A DNA stretch of 64,000 nt from Clostridia bacterium (GTDB lineage: Bacteria; Bacillota; Clostridia; Christensenellales; Aristaeellaceae), in assembly GCA_017470145.1 (NCBI GenBank), contig JAFUFB010000004.1, positions 1-64,000 on the forward strand, read 5' to 3'. The translations under genes were made by a program, and so were the position numbers. The notes under the pieces were generated by a model, which was not told where the DNA came from, searched no databases, and worked only from the letters and a program-made list of their open reading frames with translations. This document shows positions 16,399 to 25,721 of this stretch, piece by piece; the first letter of the stretch is position 1, and the number at the start of each line of letters is the position of its first letter.

Positions 16399-18677
16399 CG
16401 GCCCGGCTGCGGGGCTGGCTGCTGCCGCCCCTGGCGGTGAGCTTGGCGGGAGGCATCCTGCTGGGGAGAATCGCCGACAGCTGGATCTACGGAGCCGTGG
16501 GGCTGTTGCTGGCCTTAGAGGCCTGCCTGCTGCTGCGGGAGAAGGGCCGCTTCTGCGCCTTGCTGGCCCTGTTCCTGGCCTTGGGCTGCCTGCGGGGATA
16601 CTTCGGATATCATCCGGAGCTGCCCCCGGAGGGGGATTATGTGATCTCCGGCATCGTGGCGGAGGAGGTGGAGCACCGGGCGAATCAGCAGGTGCGGACT
16701 TCCCTGACCCGGGTCACCCTGGATGGGGTGCCCCTGGGGGCCGGGGCCTATTGGAGCTTTTATACAGATACTTTGCCGGAGAGCCTGACCCCGGGGGTGC
16801 AGGTTTCTTTCGCCGGCCGGGTTTATCATCCCTCTGGCCCCTCCAATCCCGGGGGATATGACTTCCGGGAGGAATTGCTGCGCCGGGGGATCACCGTCGG
16901 CACGTATGGTATGGGAGAGCTGACGATTCAGGCACCGGAGAGCTTTTCCCTGAAGGGCTTTTTCGCTAATTTACGCCATCGGTGGACGGAGGCGCTGATT
17001 CAGTCCCCCCTGGGGGAGGAGGCCGGCGGATACGCGGCGGCCATGCTGCTGGGGAATCGGACTTATCTGCCCCGGGAGGATCGGACCGCCTTCTCCCGGC
17101 TGGGTATCGCCCACATTCTGGCGGTCAGCGGGTTCCATGTCGGGGTGCTGATCGGGGCGCTGGGGCTGCTGTTCCGGCTGCTGCGGCTGCCCCAGAGGGT
17201 GCGGCTGGGACTTTATGGGTTAATCCTGGGGGCTTATGTGCTGCTGTGCGGTGGGGCCCAGCCCGTGCTGAGGGCCTCCCTGCTGCTGCTCCTGGCCCGA
17301 CGAGGACGGATGCTGGCCCGGCCCCGGAGCCTGCTGCATCTGCTGTCCGCGGCATGGATCGCCATGCTGTTGCTTTCCCCCGCCCAGCTGACGGGGCTTT
17401 CCTTCCAGCTGTCCTTCGGGGCGGTGCTGGGCCTGGCCCTGGTGACGCCCTATCTGGACGGCCTGCTGAATCCGAAAAACGCCCTGCTGAAGCGGGGATG
17501 GCTGGGGCTCAGCGCAGGGGTGGGGGCCCAGATCGGTGTGCTGCTGCCGGAGCTGACGGCCTTCCAGGAGCTGCCCCTGTTGGGGTTGATCCTGAATGTC
17601 CCGGTGCTGGCCTTCTCTACCGTGCTGATTGGGCTCTATTGGCTGGCGCTGCTGACCCTGCCCCTGCCGGGGGTCTCCCAGGCGGTGTGCGCCCTGGGGC
17701 AAGGGGCCACCTCTGCGTTGCTGGCGGCGGTGCGCCTGCTGGGGCAGCTGCCGGGGGTGACCCTGTGGACCAAGGCGCCGAACCTGCTTTCCGCCCTGGG
17801 AGTCGTTCTCCTTGGCTGGGGGCTGTTGCAGCTGGCCCGGTGGAGCGGGAAATCCCGGAGGACCCTGACCCTGACGGGGGCGGCGGTGTTGGTGCTGTCC
17901 CTGATCCCCTGGCCTCACCACGGGGCGGAGTACCTCCAGTTCAGCGTCGGGGACGCGGACGCGGCCCTGCTGTGGGATGAGGGCACGGCCTTGGTAATGG
18001 ACGCGGGATATGAGGACGGGGTTCTCAGCGATTATCTGCACCGCCAGCGGCTGACCCCCACGGGGGTAATTCTGACCCATCTACATTCCGACCATGTGTA
18101 TGGTCTCCAGGCCCTGCGGGAGGATCATATTCCCATCCGGGTCATCTATCTGCCGGAGGGGGCGGAGCAGGCGGACATCCATCCTAACGTGATGCTGCTG
18201 TTGGAAGAATTGCAGGCGGAGGGGACGGAGATTCGGCATCTGGCGGCGGGGGATACTTTGCCCCTGCCCTCTGGGGAGATGGAAATCCTGTGGCCGGAGG
18301 CGGGCATGACCCGGCCGGGGCAGGACGCCAATGAATCCTCCCTGGTGGCGCGGATCGATATCCGGGGAACCACCCTGCTGCAGACCGGGGATCTGGACGG
18401 AAAGTACGAGATGTACGCCGCAGCCCCGGCAGATGTGCTGAAGGCGCCCCATCACGGTTCCGCCCATTCCTCTTCCGAGGAGTTCCTGGCGGCGGTGGCG
18501 CCCCAGGCGGCCCTGCTGTCCACCGGGGAGGTGGAGCGGCACGGGCAGTATCAGGAGAGATTAGGCCCGGAGACGGCGCTCTTCTCCACCGCACGGCAGG
18601 GCATGCTGATCCTGCGGTTTCTGGACCAGGGATATACCATCGAGACCTATCTGGCGGGGGAAGAAAAGGGAGAGTAA
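16395..18677 (+). CDS. comEC: DNA internalization/competence protein ComEC (Rec2)
   Basis: ComEC forms the inner-membrane channel for single-stranded DNA in natural transformation. The GTG at 16395 (MTARLRGWLLPPLAVS) overlaps the previous stop. The 760-aa protein has an N-terminal hydrophobic pair and soluble DUF4131/OB-like region, a long multi-pass competence domain (FSRLGIAHILAVSGFHVGV is its typical start), and a C-terminal MBL domain with THLHSDHVYG, LQTGDLDGKYE and KAPHHGSAHSSS. No comEA or comGA is in the window, so competence is not proven. The full-length frame suggests a functional gene. Confidence 0.95.
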   Translation: MTARLRGWLLPPLAVSLAGGILLGRIADSWIYGAVGLLLALEACLLLREKGRFCALLALFLALGCLRGYFGYHPELPPEGDYVISGIVAEEVEHRANQQVRTSLTRVTLDGVPLGAGAYWSFYTDTLPESLTPGVQVSFAGRVYHPSGPSNPGGYDFREELLRRGITVGTYGMGELTIQAPESFSLKGFFANLRHRWTEALIQSPLGEEAGGYAAAMLLGNRTYLPREDRTAFSRLGIAHILAVSGFHVGVLIGALGLLFRLLRLPQRVRLGLYGLILGAYVLLCGGAQPVLRASLLLLLARRGRMLARPRSLLHLLSAAWIAMLLLSPAQLTGLSFQLSFGAVLGLALVTPYLDGLLNPKNALLKRGWLGLSAGVGAQIGVLLPELTAFQELPLLGLILNVPVLAFSTVLIGLYWLALLTLPLPGVSQAVCALGQGATSALLAAVRLLGQLPGVTLWTKAPNLLSALGVVLLGWGLLQLARWSGKSRRTLTLTGAAVLVLSLIPWPHHGAEYLQFSVGDADAALLWDEGTALVMDAGYEDGVLSDYLHRQRLTPTGVILTHLHSDHVYGLQALREDHIPIRVIYLPEGAEQADIHPNVMLLLEELQAEGTEIRHLAAGDTLPLPSGEMEILWPEAGMTRPGQDANESSLVARIDIRGTTLLQTGDLDGKYEMYAAAPADVLKAPHHGSAHSSSEEFLAAVAPQAALLSTGEVERHGQYQERLGPETALFSTARQGMLILRFLDQGYTIETYLAGEEKGE

Positions 18678-18741
18678 AGGGCCAGAGAAACGGCGAGGGC
18701 CAAGCTGTTGGATATCCCCCTGTTTATAGAAGGAGATTGAG

Positions 18742-19743
18742 GTGAACCATCAGGAATTTGCCCGGCTGCTGGCGCAAAAGCAGCTGCCCCCGGTGTTGCT
18801 CTTCGAGGGGCCGGAGGAATACCTCAAGGAAAGCGCCCTACAGGCCCTGCGGAAGGCGATTTTGCCGGAGGGGCTGGAGGATCTGAACGAGAATCGGATG
18901 ACCGCCCCGGAGACGGCGGAGATCATCGCCGCGGCGGAGACCCTGCCCTTTATGGCGGATCAGCGGCTGATTCTGCTGCGGGATTTCCCTGCCATCGTGG
19001 GCCGGGGGGAGGCGGAGGAGAAGTTGCTGGAATATCTGCCCCATGTGCCCCCTACGGCCATTCTGCTGTTTTACTGCGTTCAACCGGTGAAGCAGAAGAA
19101 GATTAAGAACGTCATTGCGAAAATGGGTGGCGTGGTGGAATTCAAAGCTCTGACGGATCGGGAGCTGACGGGCTTCGTCACCAATGAGTTCCACGCCCTG
19201 GGACGGGAATGTGACGCCCGGACGGCGGATTTCCTGGTCTTTACCGTGGGCAATGATTTAAACCAGCTGCGGGGGGAGATTGCCAAGATCGCTGCTTACC
19301 ATCCGGAGGAGGCTCGGATCAATCCGGAGGACGTAAAACAGCTGGCCACCCCCTCCATGGAGAGCAAGGTGTTCGACATGGTGGAGGCGGTCATCGCCGG
19401 GCAGGATGGCAAGGCCTTTACCATCCTGCGGAACCTGCTGCAAAACGGGGAGAAGCGGATCATGATTCTGGCCATGCTGCTGCGCCAGTTCCGGCTGATG
19501 CAGCATGTAAAGATCATGCAGTTCGAAAAGAAGAGCAATCAGGAGATTACCGCCGCCCTGGGGATGAGCTCCTGGGTGGCGGGGCAATACATGCGCCAGG
19601 CGGGGCTTTACACCGGGCGGCAGGTGAAGGAGGCGGTGAACCTCTGCCTGGAGACGGACCTGCAGATCAAGTCTGGACTGCTGCGGGAGGAAGGCGCCCT
19701 GGAAGCCGTGATGTTAAAGCTTCTTTTGTTACGGAAAAGATAA
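18742..19743 (+). CDS. holA: DNA polymerase III subunit delta
   Basis: The delta subunit opens the beta clamp as part of the clamp loader. The GTG start at 18742 (MNHQEFARLLAQKQLPPV) follows GAAGGAG. Typical blocks are LLFEGPEEYLKESAL at the N-terminus, LPFMADQRLILLRDFP, and the helical C-terminus (KRIMILAMLLRQFRLM). The length of 333 aa is normal. The comEC-holA order is common in Bacillota. Confidence 0.95.
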   Translation: MNHQEFARLLAQKQLPPVLLFEGPEEYLKESALQALRKAILPEGLEDLNENRMTAPETAEIIAAAETLPFMADQRLILLRDFPAIVGRGEAEEKLLEYLPHVPPTAILLFYCVQPVKQKKIKNVIAKMGGVVEFKALTDRELTGFVTNEFHALGRECDARTADFLVFTVGNDLNQLRGEIAKIAAYHPEEARINPEDVKQLATPSMESKVFDMVEAVIAGQDGKAFTILRNLLQNGEKRIMILAMLLRQFRLMQHVKIMQFEKKSNQEITAALGMSSWVAGQYMRQAGLYTGRQVKEAVNLCLETDLQIKSGLLREEGALEAVMLKLLLLRKR

Positions 19744-19751
19744 GAACACCA

Positions 19752-19780
19752 TTGCAAATGTTAATTTATTGTGATATTAT
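19752..19780 (+). promoter_or_regulatory. promoter of the Ig-like secreted protein
   Basis: TTGCAA at 19752-19757 and TATTAT at 19775-19780 are separated by 17 bp in an AT-rich gap after holA. The ATG lies about 31 bp downstream, behind AGGGAGGG. Confidence 0.6.
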
Positions 19781-19811
19781 GATTTCAGTTTTGAAACAGG
19801 GAGGGTTTTGA

Positions 19812-20873
19812 ATGAAAAGGATTCTTGCCGTGCTGGCACTGGTGTGCCTGCTGGTTGCCTGCACGTCCGTCGCCTTTGCGGCCATCACCATTACGGAGCA
19901 GCCCGAGACGCAGACCGTGAAGGCTGGCGGCAGTGTGACTTTTACCGTGAAGGCCAAGAACGCCGGCGGCGAGCCGACTACCTGGTATTTTATCAACCCC
20001 GCCACTGGGGAAACCACCACCGGGCGTAAGCTGGCCGACGTGGTGAAGGGCGTCAAGGTTTCTGGCCCCAATACGCTGAAGATTAAGCTTTCCAAGGTGC
20101 CGGAGAGCATGCATGGCTGGCAGGTTTATTGCCACATCGGCAATAAGAATGGCGGCGTAAACACGGACACGGTGATGCTGCTCATCGCGGGCATGGATCC
20201 GCCGACCATGGCTCCCGCTCCTGCCACCGTGGCGCCCAAGTCCGCCGACGCGGCTGCCACTCCGGCGCCCCAGTCCGAGGAGGCGACCACCCTGGTGGTT
20301 AAGACCCAGACGCCGGAGCCCAAGCAGCCCATCGTCATCAAAGGCTCCAAGGTGGATCTGTACAAGATGGATTCCAAGGGCAATGTGACCAGCAGCACCC
20401 CCCAGAAGGAACTGTCCTTCGACGAGGATAAGGTGAACTTTCTGGTCCGCCTGCCGGAGGGCACAGAGGGGACGATTCAGTACCTGACCATCGACGGCAT
20501 TCGCTTTACCCCGGAAGGGGAAGTGACCGGCATGAGCATTCGCGGCTGGGATCGCAGCGCCAGCGTTCGGGTGAAGCTGAGCGGCGACGAGGAGGAGATG
20601 CCGACGGCTAAACCCAAGGCGACGGAGGAGCCGGTGGACGAGGCGGATCTGGTCACTGTTTCCTGCACCAATTGCCGCTTCACCGGATGGCACAATACCT
20701 TTGCGGAGAGCGGCAAGGTGCCGGTGGGGACCAAGATTACCGTGGTCGCCAGCGGCGGCTTGATCAAGAAGGGCTATTCCATCAACGGGGAAAAGGCTAT
20801 CAACAAGAATATGGCCTCCTTCAGCTATGTGGTGGAAGGGGATACTACCATCACCATGGAGGAGCAGAAATAA
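19812..20873 (+). CDS. secreted Ig-like domain protein with Pro/Ala/Thr linkers
   Basis: A signal peptide covers residues 1-24. It contains both a lipobox-like LVAC (Cys17) and a standard AFA-A site, so lipidation is uncertain. An Ig-like domain follows (TITEQPETQTVKAGGSVTFT, with TWYF as the core Trp strand), then a Pro/Ala/Thr-rich linker (about 120-165), a middle beta region and a second linker. The C-terminal module begins VTVSCTNCRFTGW, like bacterial surface repeats that close with a GY(S/T)INGE motif. It probably acts outside the cell in adhesion or matrix binding. Its own promoter and terminator make it a single-gene unit. Confidence 0.75.
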   Translation: MKRILAVLALVCLLVACTSVAFAAITITEQPETQTVKAGGSVTFTVKAKNAGGEPTTWYFINPATGETTTGRKLADVVKGVKVSGPNTLKIKLSKVPESMHGWQVYCHIGNKNGGVNTDTVMLLIAGMDPPTMAPAPATVAPKSADAAATPAPQSEEATTLVVKTQTPEPKQPIVIKGSKVDLYKMDSKGNVTSSTPQKELSFDEDKVNFLVRLPEGTEGTIQYLTIDGIRFTPEGEVTGMSIRGWDRSASVRVKLSGDEEEMPTAKPKATEEPVDEADLVTVSCTNCRFTGWHNTFAESGKVPVGTKITVVASGGLIKKGYSINGEKAINKNMASFSYVVEGDTTITMEEQK

Positions 20874-20880
20874 TCTGATC

Positions 20881-20921
20881 CAAGCAAAAACAGAGAGCGG
20901 AAAGCTCTCTGTTTTTTTGCT
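20881..20921. terminator. bidirectional terminator between Ig-like gene and citrate synthase
   Basis: The stem ACAGAGAGC (20890-20898) / GCTCTCTGT (20904-20912) is extended by CAAGCAAAAA and TTTTTTTGCTTG. A-runs and T-runs lie on both sides, so it can serve both convergent genes. Confidence 0.88.
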
Positions 20922-21038
20922 TGGGCGGTGACGAGTGTACGCTGTAATCAGTGGGAAAGCGTTTTGTTTTCTCCTCACCCATTGATATGGGCTTTCTTGC
21001 TCCTCTGGCTTTGCGGGAGAGCCTTTGCCAGCGCTTCC

Positions 21039-22394
21039 TTACCGATCGCTCAGGGAGATGTATTGCTGCCGATCCTTTACAGCCTTATAGGCCGGGCGGA
21101 TGATGCGGCCGCCGTTGATCAGCTCCTCCATGCGATGGGCGGACCAGCCGGAGATGCGGGCGATGGCGAAGAGGGGCGTAAACAGCTCCTCCGGGATATC
21201 CAGCATCTGATAGGCGAAGCCGGAATAGAAGTCCACATTGGCGCAGACGCCCTTGTACATCTTCCGCTCCCCGGCGATGATCTGGGGGGCCAGGCGCTCC
21301 ACTGTTTCGTACAGGTTGTACTCTTCCTCCCGGCCTTTTTCCGCCGCCAGATTCCGAACGAAGGATTTGAACACCTTGGCCCGGGGGTCGGATTTGGAAT
21401 AGATGGCATGGCCGATGCCATAGATGAGGCCGGATTGGTCGAAGGCCTCCTTGTGGAGAATCTTTTCCAGATAGCGAGAGACCTCCTCCTCGTCCTTCCA
21501 GTCGTGAATCTCCCGCTTAATTTCCTCAAACATGTGGCAAACCTTGATGTTGGCCCCACCGTGCTTCGGGCCCTTCAGGGAGCCCAGGGCCGCGCCGATG
21601 GTGGCGTAGGTGTCCGTGCCGGAGGAGGAGACCACATGGGTGGTGAAGCTGGAGTTGTTGCCGCCGCCGTGCTCCGCGTGGACGATGAGGGCGGTATCCA
21701 GGGCCAGGGCCTCCGTCAGGGAATATTTTCCGTCCTGGCGCAGCATGTACAGGATGTTCTCCGCCGTGGACAGGGCGGGATCCGCGTCGTGGAAGAAGAA
21801 GCTGGTGCTGTCCGACAGGTAATAGGCGTAGGCCTGATAGCTGTACACCGCCAGTTGGGGGAACATGGCGATCAGCTGGATGCATTGACGCAGCACGTTT
21901 TCCAGGCTGGTGTCCTCCGCCTTGGGGTCGTAGCTGTAATAGGTCAGCACGGACCGGGCCATGGAGTTCATCATGTTGCTGCTGGGAGCTTTCATGATGA
22001 TATCCCGCACGAAGCTGTTGGGCAGGGAGCGATAGCTGCCCAGCACGGTGTTGAATTCCTGCAGCTGGGCGTCGGAGGGCAGATGGCCCATTAGCAGCAG
22101 ATATACGATTTCCTCAAAGCCGAATCTACGATCCTGCAGCGCGCCGTTGATCAGGTCATTGATGGGATAGCCCCGATAATACAGCTCGCCCTCCATGGGC
22201 TCCCCGGCGGGGCCAGTGCCGTTGACCTCGCTGATCTCCGTCAGCCCCGTCAGCACGCCCTTGCCCTGCATGTCCCGCAGGCCACGATTGACCTTGAACT
22301 GCTCGTAAAGCTCCCGGTCGATGACGTTTTCACCGCAGAGCTGGGCATAGTGCTGAATTTCGGGGGTGATTTCCGCGTAATTTCTTTTCGCCAA
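21039..22394 (-). CDS. gltA: citrate synthase
   Basis: The enzyme condenses oxaloacetate and acetyl-CoA into citrate. The start is a TTG (MAKRNYAEITPE) 8 bp after AAGGAGGAAG. Catalytic regions are HAEHGGGNNSSFTTH, GPKHGGANIK with one active-site histidine, GIGHAIYSKSDPRA with another, and a C-terminal block with Asp (CANVDFYSGFAYQML). At 451 aa it is of the longer type found in several Clostridia. It is transcribed after pfkA, with a terminator-like hairpin between them. No aconitase or isocitrate dehydrogenase is nearby, so it probably serves glutamate synthesis; this is inference. Confidence 0.95.
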   Translation of the reverse strand: MAKRNYAEITPEIQHYAQLCGENVIDRELYEQFKVNRGLRDMQGKGVLTGLTEISEVNGTGPAGEPMEGELYYRGYPINDLINGALQDRRFGFEEIVYLLLMGHLPSDAQLQEFNTVLGSYRSLPNSFVRDIIMKAPSSNMMNSMARSVLTYYSYDPKAEDTSLENVLRQCIQLIAMFPQLAVYSYQAYAYYLSDSTSFFFHDADPALSTAENILYMLRQDGKYSLTEALALDTALIVHAEHGGGNNSSFTTHVVSSSGTDTYATIGAALGSLKGPKHGGANIKVCHMFEEIKREIHDWKDEEEVSRYLEKILHKEAFDQSGLIYGIGHAIYSKSDPRAKVFKSFVRNLAAEKGREEEYNLYETVERLAPQIIAGERKMYKGVCANVDFYSGFAYQMLDIPEELFTPLFAIARISGWSAHRMEELINGGRIIRPAYKAVKDRQQYISLSDR

Positions 22395-22450
22395 TGTATG
22401 TCTTCCTCCTTTCGGTATCAGGTGGTTATCTCCCGCCGGGATAAACTACG

Positions 22451-22494
22451 AAAAGGAACCGCGGCTCCCCAGGGAAAGGGATGCCACGGTTCCT
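22451..22494 (-). terminator. terminator-like hairpin after pfkA
   Basis: On the - strand an 11-bp stem (GGAACCGTGG / CCGCGGTTCC with one G-U pair) is followed by TTTTCG. It lies between pfkA and citrate synthase and may uncouple them. Confidence 0.7.
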
Positions 22495-22537
22495 CATCGA
22501 GGACAAACCATCAATTGGAGCTCAACCAAAGAGATGA

Positions 22538-23587
22538 TTACAGAGAGTTGACCAGATCGAACAGGGGCCGATTGAAATGCCGTTCGGCGGAGAGGGCTTC
22601 GTCGATGGGCATATAGGTCACGCGGCCATTCTTCATGCCGACGACCTGGTTGGCCACGCCATCGCGCAGCAGCTTGACGGCCAGGTTGCCCGCCTCGAAG
22701 GCGAAGGCGCTGTCTCGCGCCGTGGGTTCGGCACCGCGCTGGGTGTATCCGATGGTGGTGGCCCGGGCTTCCACCATGCCGCACATGCGCTTCATGACGG
22801 AGGCAAAGCGAACCGCGCTCATGGGCTCGCCCTCGTAGCAGGGCTTGCCATGGGTGGTCAGATATCCGTAGAGATCGAAGGGCGCCATGGAATCATAGCA
22901 GCCTTCCGCCAGGACGATGGTGGCGCGATAATTGCCCTTAGCCAGCTGTTTCCGCAGCTGCTCGGCCACGCCTTCCACCGTCCACGGCACCTCGGGCACG
23001 ACCACGATTTCGCTGCCGGTAGAAACGGCGGTGGTTAGCGCGATATCACCGCAGTGGCGGCCCATGACCTCCACCACGGCGGGGCGGTCGTGGCTGCGGC
23101 TGGTGGCCCGGATGGAGCGCACCGCCTCGACACAGACATTGACCGCGGTATCGAAGCCCAGGGTCATCTCGGTATATCCCAGGTCGTTATCAATGGTGGC
23201 GGGGATGCCAATGCAGGGAACGCCTAGCTCGCACAGCCTTTGGGCACCCTGGAAACTGCCGTCGCCGCCCAACACCACCAGGCCGTCGATCTCCATGGCT
23301 TCCAGCGTCTTCACCGCCAGCTCCCGATACTGGGGATCCATGAACTCCAGGCACCGGGCCGTGCGCAGATAGGTGCCGGGCTCGTCGGCGATGTCTAGCA
23401 CCGTGTCCAGATAGAGCTCCTGCATATCGTCGCGAATGTTCGTGCTCTTGCGCAGGAGGCCGTTGTATCCGTGTTTAATTCCAATCAAAGGCATGCCATA
23501 CAGCGCCGCGCTGCGGGCGATGGCCATAACCGCCGCATTCATTCCCGGGCTGTCGCCGCCGCTGGTTAAAACGCCAATCTTTCTCAT
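22538..23587 (-). CDS. pfkA: ATP-dependent 6-phosphofructokinase
   Basis: This glycolytic enzyme phosphorylates fructose 6-phosphate. The start MRKIGVLTSGGDSPGMNAA follows GGAAGGAG. GGDGS is the ATP-type nucleotide loop, PATIDNDL holds the catalytic Asp, VEVMGRHCGDIAL binds the sugar phosphate, and QRGAEPTARDSAF is the C-terminal effector region. The 349-aa length is slightly longer than the 319-aa Bacillus enzyme. Together with pgi at 29.6 kb it gives two upper-glycolysis genes in the window, but not in one operon. Confidence 0.96.
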   Translation of the reverse strand: MRKIGVLTSGGDSPGMNAAVMAIARSAALYGMPLIGIKHGYNGLLRKSTNIRDDMQELYLDTVLDIADEPGTYLRTARCLEFMDPQYRELAVKTLEAMEIDGLVVLGGDGSFQGAQRLCELGVPCIGIPATIDNDLGYTEMTLGFDTAVNVCVEAVRSIRATSRSHDRPAVVEVMGRHCGDIALTTAVSTGSEIVVVPEVPWTVEGVAEQLRKQLAKGNYRATIVLAEGCYDSMAPFDLYGYLTTHGKPCYEGEPMSAVRFASVMKRMCGMVEARATTIGYTQRGAEPTARDSAFAFEAGNLAVKLLRDGVANQVVGMKNGRVTYMPIDEALSAERHFNRPLFDLVNSL

Positions 23588-23736
23588 AACTCTCTTTCGC
23601 TCCTTCCGGAATCATCGCGCCGGACGCGCCGCCGCAAAATCAGGAACATCTTACCACAAATCGGAGAGGGATAAAAGAGGGGAAAATAATTTTGAACAAT
23701 AAAACACAAAAATTGTAACAATTGAGAAATAATTTA

Positions 23737-23765
23737 TTTACAGTTCTGTCCAAATATGGTATAAT
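23737..23765 (+). promoter_or_regulatory. strong promoter of the peptidoglycan-binding gene, with structured leader
   Basis: TTTACA (23737-23742) and a perfect TATAAT (23760-23765) are 17 bp apart. The 5' leader of about 145 nt up to 23918 contains two small hairpins, one around CTCCCTCGAGAGGGGAG and one around ACTCCCATGGAGT. No known riboswitch class was recognised in it. Confidence 0.8.
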
Positions 23766-23918
23766 GCAAAGGAATTAACTCCCTCGAGAGGGGAGGCGCC
23801 TGGGAAAAGGGTGCGAAGCGTTGGATTTCGATTGATGAAAGATTACTCCCATGGAGTGAAAATACGAAATCAACGTTTTCCTTTATTTTCAATCAATCGC
23901 AGGGAAGGAGGAGCAGGC

Positions 23919-25070
23919 GTGAACAAAAGAACGCGATGGGCCGGGTGGATGTTGGCGATGATGCTGGCGGTGGCTTCTCCGGCAGCGGCGTATCAGCCGG
24001 GGACCTTGCATTCCGGGATGAAGGGCGAAGAGGTGAAAACCATGCAAATTGCCCTCATCGCTCAGGGATACCTGGGAGGCACGCCGGATGGCATCTTTGG
24101 CACCAACACAGAGAAGGCTGTGAAGAAATTTCAGCGGGCCAATCAGCTGAAGGCGGATGGACTGGCTGGAGCCAAGACCCTGGAAATGCTGTATCAGAAG
24201 GCTGGCGGCGCCGGACAGACCAGCGCGACCCCGGCCAATGATTCCGGCAGCGCGGCGGCTGCTCCTGCTGCCTCTACCACCACGACTGCTACTACGGCCA
24301 CTGCGGGCAATGCTGCTGGCGGGCTCTTTGGCGGAGATTATACCACCCTGCGCCAGGGGGCTACGGGGAGCCGGGTAGTGGCGCTGCAAAAGCAGCTCAT
24401 CGCCCTGGGATATCTGAAGGGCAATGCGGATGGAAAGTACGGCAAGCAGACGGCCCAGGCGGTGAAGGCCTTCCAGAAGGCCAACAAGCTGACGGCGGAC
24501 GGCCTGGCGGGGAACAAAACCCTTCGGGCCTTGGAGATGGGGGACAATACGCCCGCCCAGAGTGAAGACGAGGGGCAGACAGCCTCCTCCAACGATCCTT
24601 CCTCTACCAAGCGGGCGCAGGGCCCCTCCGGCAGCAAGGTGAAGCTGCTCCACTGGTTCAACGATATTAAGCCAACGCTGAAAAGCGGGCAAACCCTGTA
24701 TATTTACGAGCCTTCCTCCGGCCAGGGATGGAATCTACGGATCTATTCCTGTGGCCGCCATTGCGATGCGGAGCCGGTGACCTCCCAGGATACGGCCAAT
24801 ATGCTGCAGGCCTTCGGCGGGAAGAACACCTGGAGCCAGAAGGCGGTATATGTGAAGCTGCCCAATGGCACCTGGACCATTGGCTCCACTCATGATATGC
24901 CCCATCTGTCCGGGGCGGTGAAGGATAACAACTTCGACGGACATCTGTGCGTTCATTTCCTGCGGACCATGAGCGAGGCCCAGAAGAACGATCCCAGCTA
25001 TGGCGTGTCCAATCAGAAAACCATTCGCGCCTTCTGGAAATCCCTGACGGGGGAGACCATCTCGCAGTAA
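23919..25070 (+). CDS. secreted peptidoglycan-binding protein with two PG_binding_1 repeats and a Cys/His C-terminal domain
   Basis: The GTG at 23919 (MNKRTRWAGWMLAMMLAVA) follows GGAAGGAGGAG; an earlier in-frame ATG at 23811 would bury the signal peptide. After the signal (cleavage near AAA-YQ) come two PG_binding_1 repeats, each with the pattern LGYL/QGYL..DG.FG/YG...AVK.FQ..N.L..DGLAG, joined by an Ala/Thr linker (about residues 105-135). The C-terminal 150 residues form a conserved-looking domain with YSCGRHCDAEP, STHDMPHLSG and DGHLCVHFLRT. The spacing of His and Cys recalls L,D-transpeptidases, but the standard SHGC motif is absent. It acts at the cell wall. Confidence 0.82.
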   Translation: MNKRTRWAGWMLAMMLAVASPAAAYQPGTLHSGMKGEEVKTMQIALIAQGYLGGTPDGIFGTNTEKAVKKFQRANQLKADGLAGAKTLEMLYQKAGGAGQTSATPANDSGSAAAAPAASTTTTATTATAGNAAGGLFGGDYTTLRQGATGSRVVALQKQLIALGYLKGNADGKYGKQTAQAVKAFQKANKLTADGLAGNKTLRALEMGDNTPAQSEDEGQTASSNDPSSTKRAQGPSGSKVKLLHWFNDIKPTLKSGQTLYIYEPSSGQGWNLRIYSCGRHCDAEPVTSQDTANMLQAFGGKNTWSQKAVYVKLPNGTWTIGSTHDMPHLSGAVKDNNFDGHLCVHFLRTMSEAQKNDPSYGVSNQKTIRAFWKSLTGETISQ

Positions 25071-25088
25071 AATCTGCCGGGAGAGGGA

Positions 25089-25118
25089 TTGCGAAGAGGA
25101 TAAAAAATGTGGTAAAAT
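25089..25118 (+). promoter_or_regulatory. promoter of apt
   Basis: TTGCGA at 25089-25094 and TAAAAT at 25113-25118 are spaced 18 bp apart, about 67 bp before the apt start. Confidence 0.5.
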
Positions 25119-25184
25119 CCCCTTTGTGCCACGGGGATGATCCTCGTGTTTGCTGGAAAGAATATCAATTTGGGGGTCTTCAAA

Positions 25185-25709
25185 ATGAAGCAGCTGGAAG
25201 AATATGTGGTCACCATTCCTGATTTCCCGGAGCCTGGCATCATGTTTCGGGATATTACCTCCGTCATTCAGGATCCGGAGGGGTTGAAGCTGTCCATCGA
25301 TGGCCTGGTGGAAAAGGCCAAGGAAGTGGATTTTGATCTGGTCATCGGGCCGGAAAGCCGGGGGTTCATCTTCGGCGTGCCCGTGGCTTATCTCACGGGC
25401 AAGGGCTTTATCCCGGTCCGGAAGAAGGGGAAGCTCCCCCGGGAAACCGTCAGCCGCAAGTATGACCTGGAGTATGGCCAGGCGGAGGTGGAGATCCATA
25501 AGGACGCCATCCAGCCTGGACAGAAGGTCATCATCGTGGATGATCTCATCGCCACCGGCGGCTCCGCGGAAGCAGCGGCCAAGCTGGTGGAGGATCTGGG
25601 AGGAAAGGTAGTGAAGATGCTCTTCGTCATGGAGCTGGCGGGGCTGAAAGGCCGCGAGAAGCTGAAGGATTATGAGGTGGAGAGCCTGATCGTTTATCCT
25701 GGGAATTAA
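25185..25709 (+). CDS. apt: adenine phosphoribosyltransferase
   Basis: Apt makes AMP from adenine and PRPP in purine salvage. The start ATG at 25185 (MKQLEEYVVTIPDFP) follows GGGGG; an earlier in-frame ATG at 25137 has no suitable site. PGIMFRDIT is the adenine-binding N-terminus and VIIVDDLIATGGSAEA is the PRPP loop. The length of 174 aa is typical. It is monocistronic, followed by a cluster of hairpins. Confidence 0.96.
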   Translation: MKQLEEYVVTIPDFPEPGIMFRDITSVIQDPEGLKLSIDGLVEKAKEVDFDLVIGPESRGFIFGVPVAYLTGKGFIPVRKKGKLPRETVSRKYDLEYGQAEVEIHKDAIQPGQKVIIVDDLIATGGSAEAAAKLVEDLGGKVVKMLFVMELAGLKGREKLKDYEVESLIVYPGN

Positions 25710-25721
25710 AGCTGAGAGAAG

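Noticed and set aside
20928-22094. A 388-codon open frame on the + strand opposite citrate synthase
   Set aside because: Citrate synthase is unambiguous on the other strand, and this frame shows shadow composition.
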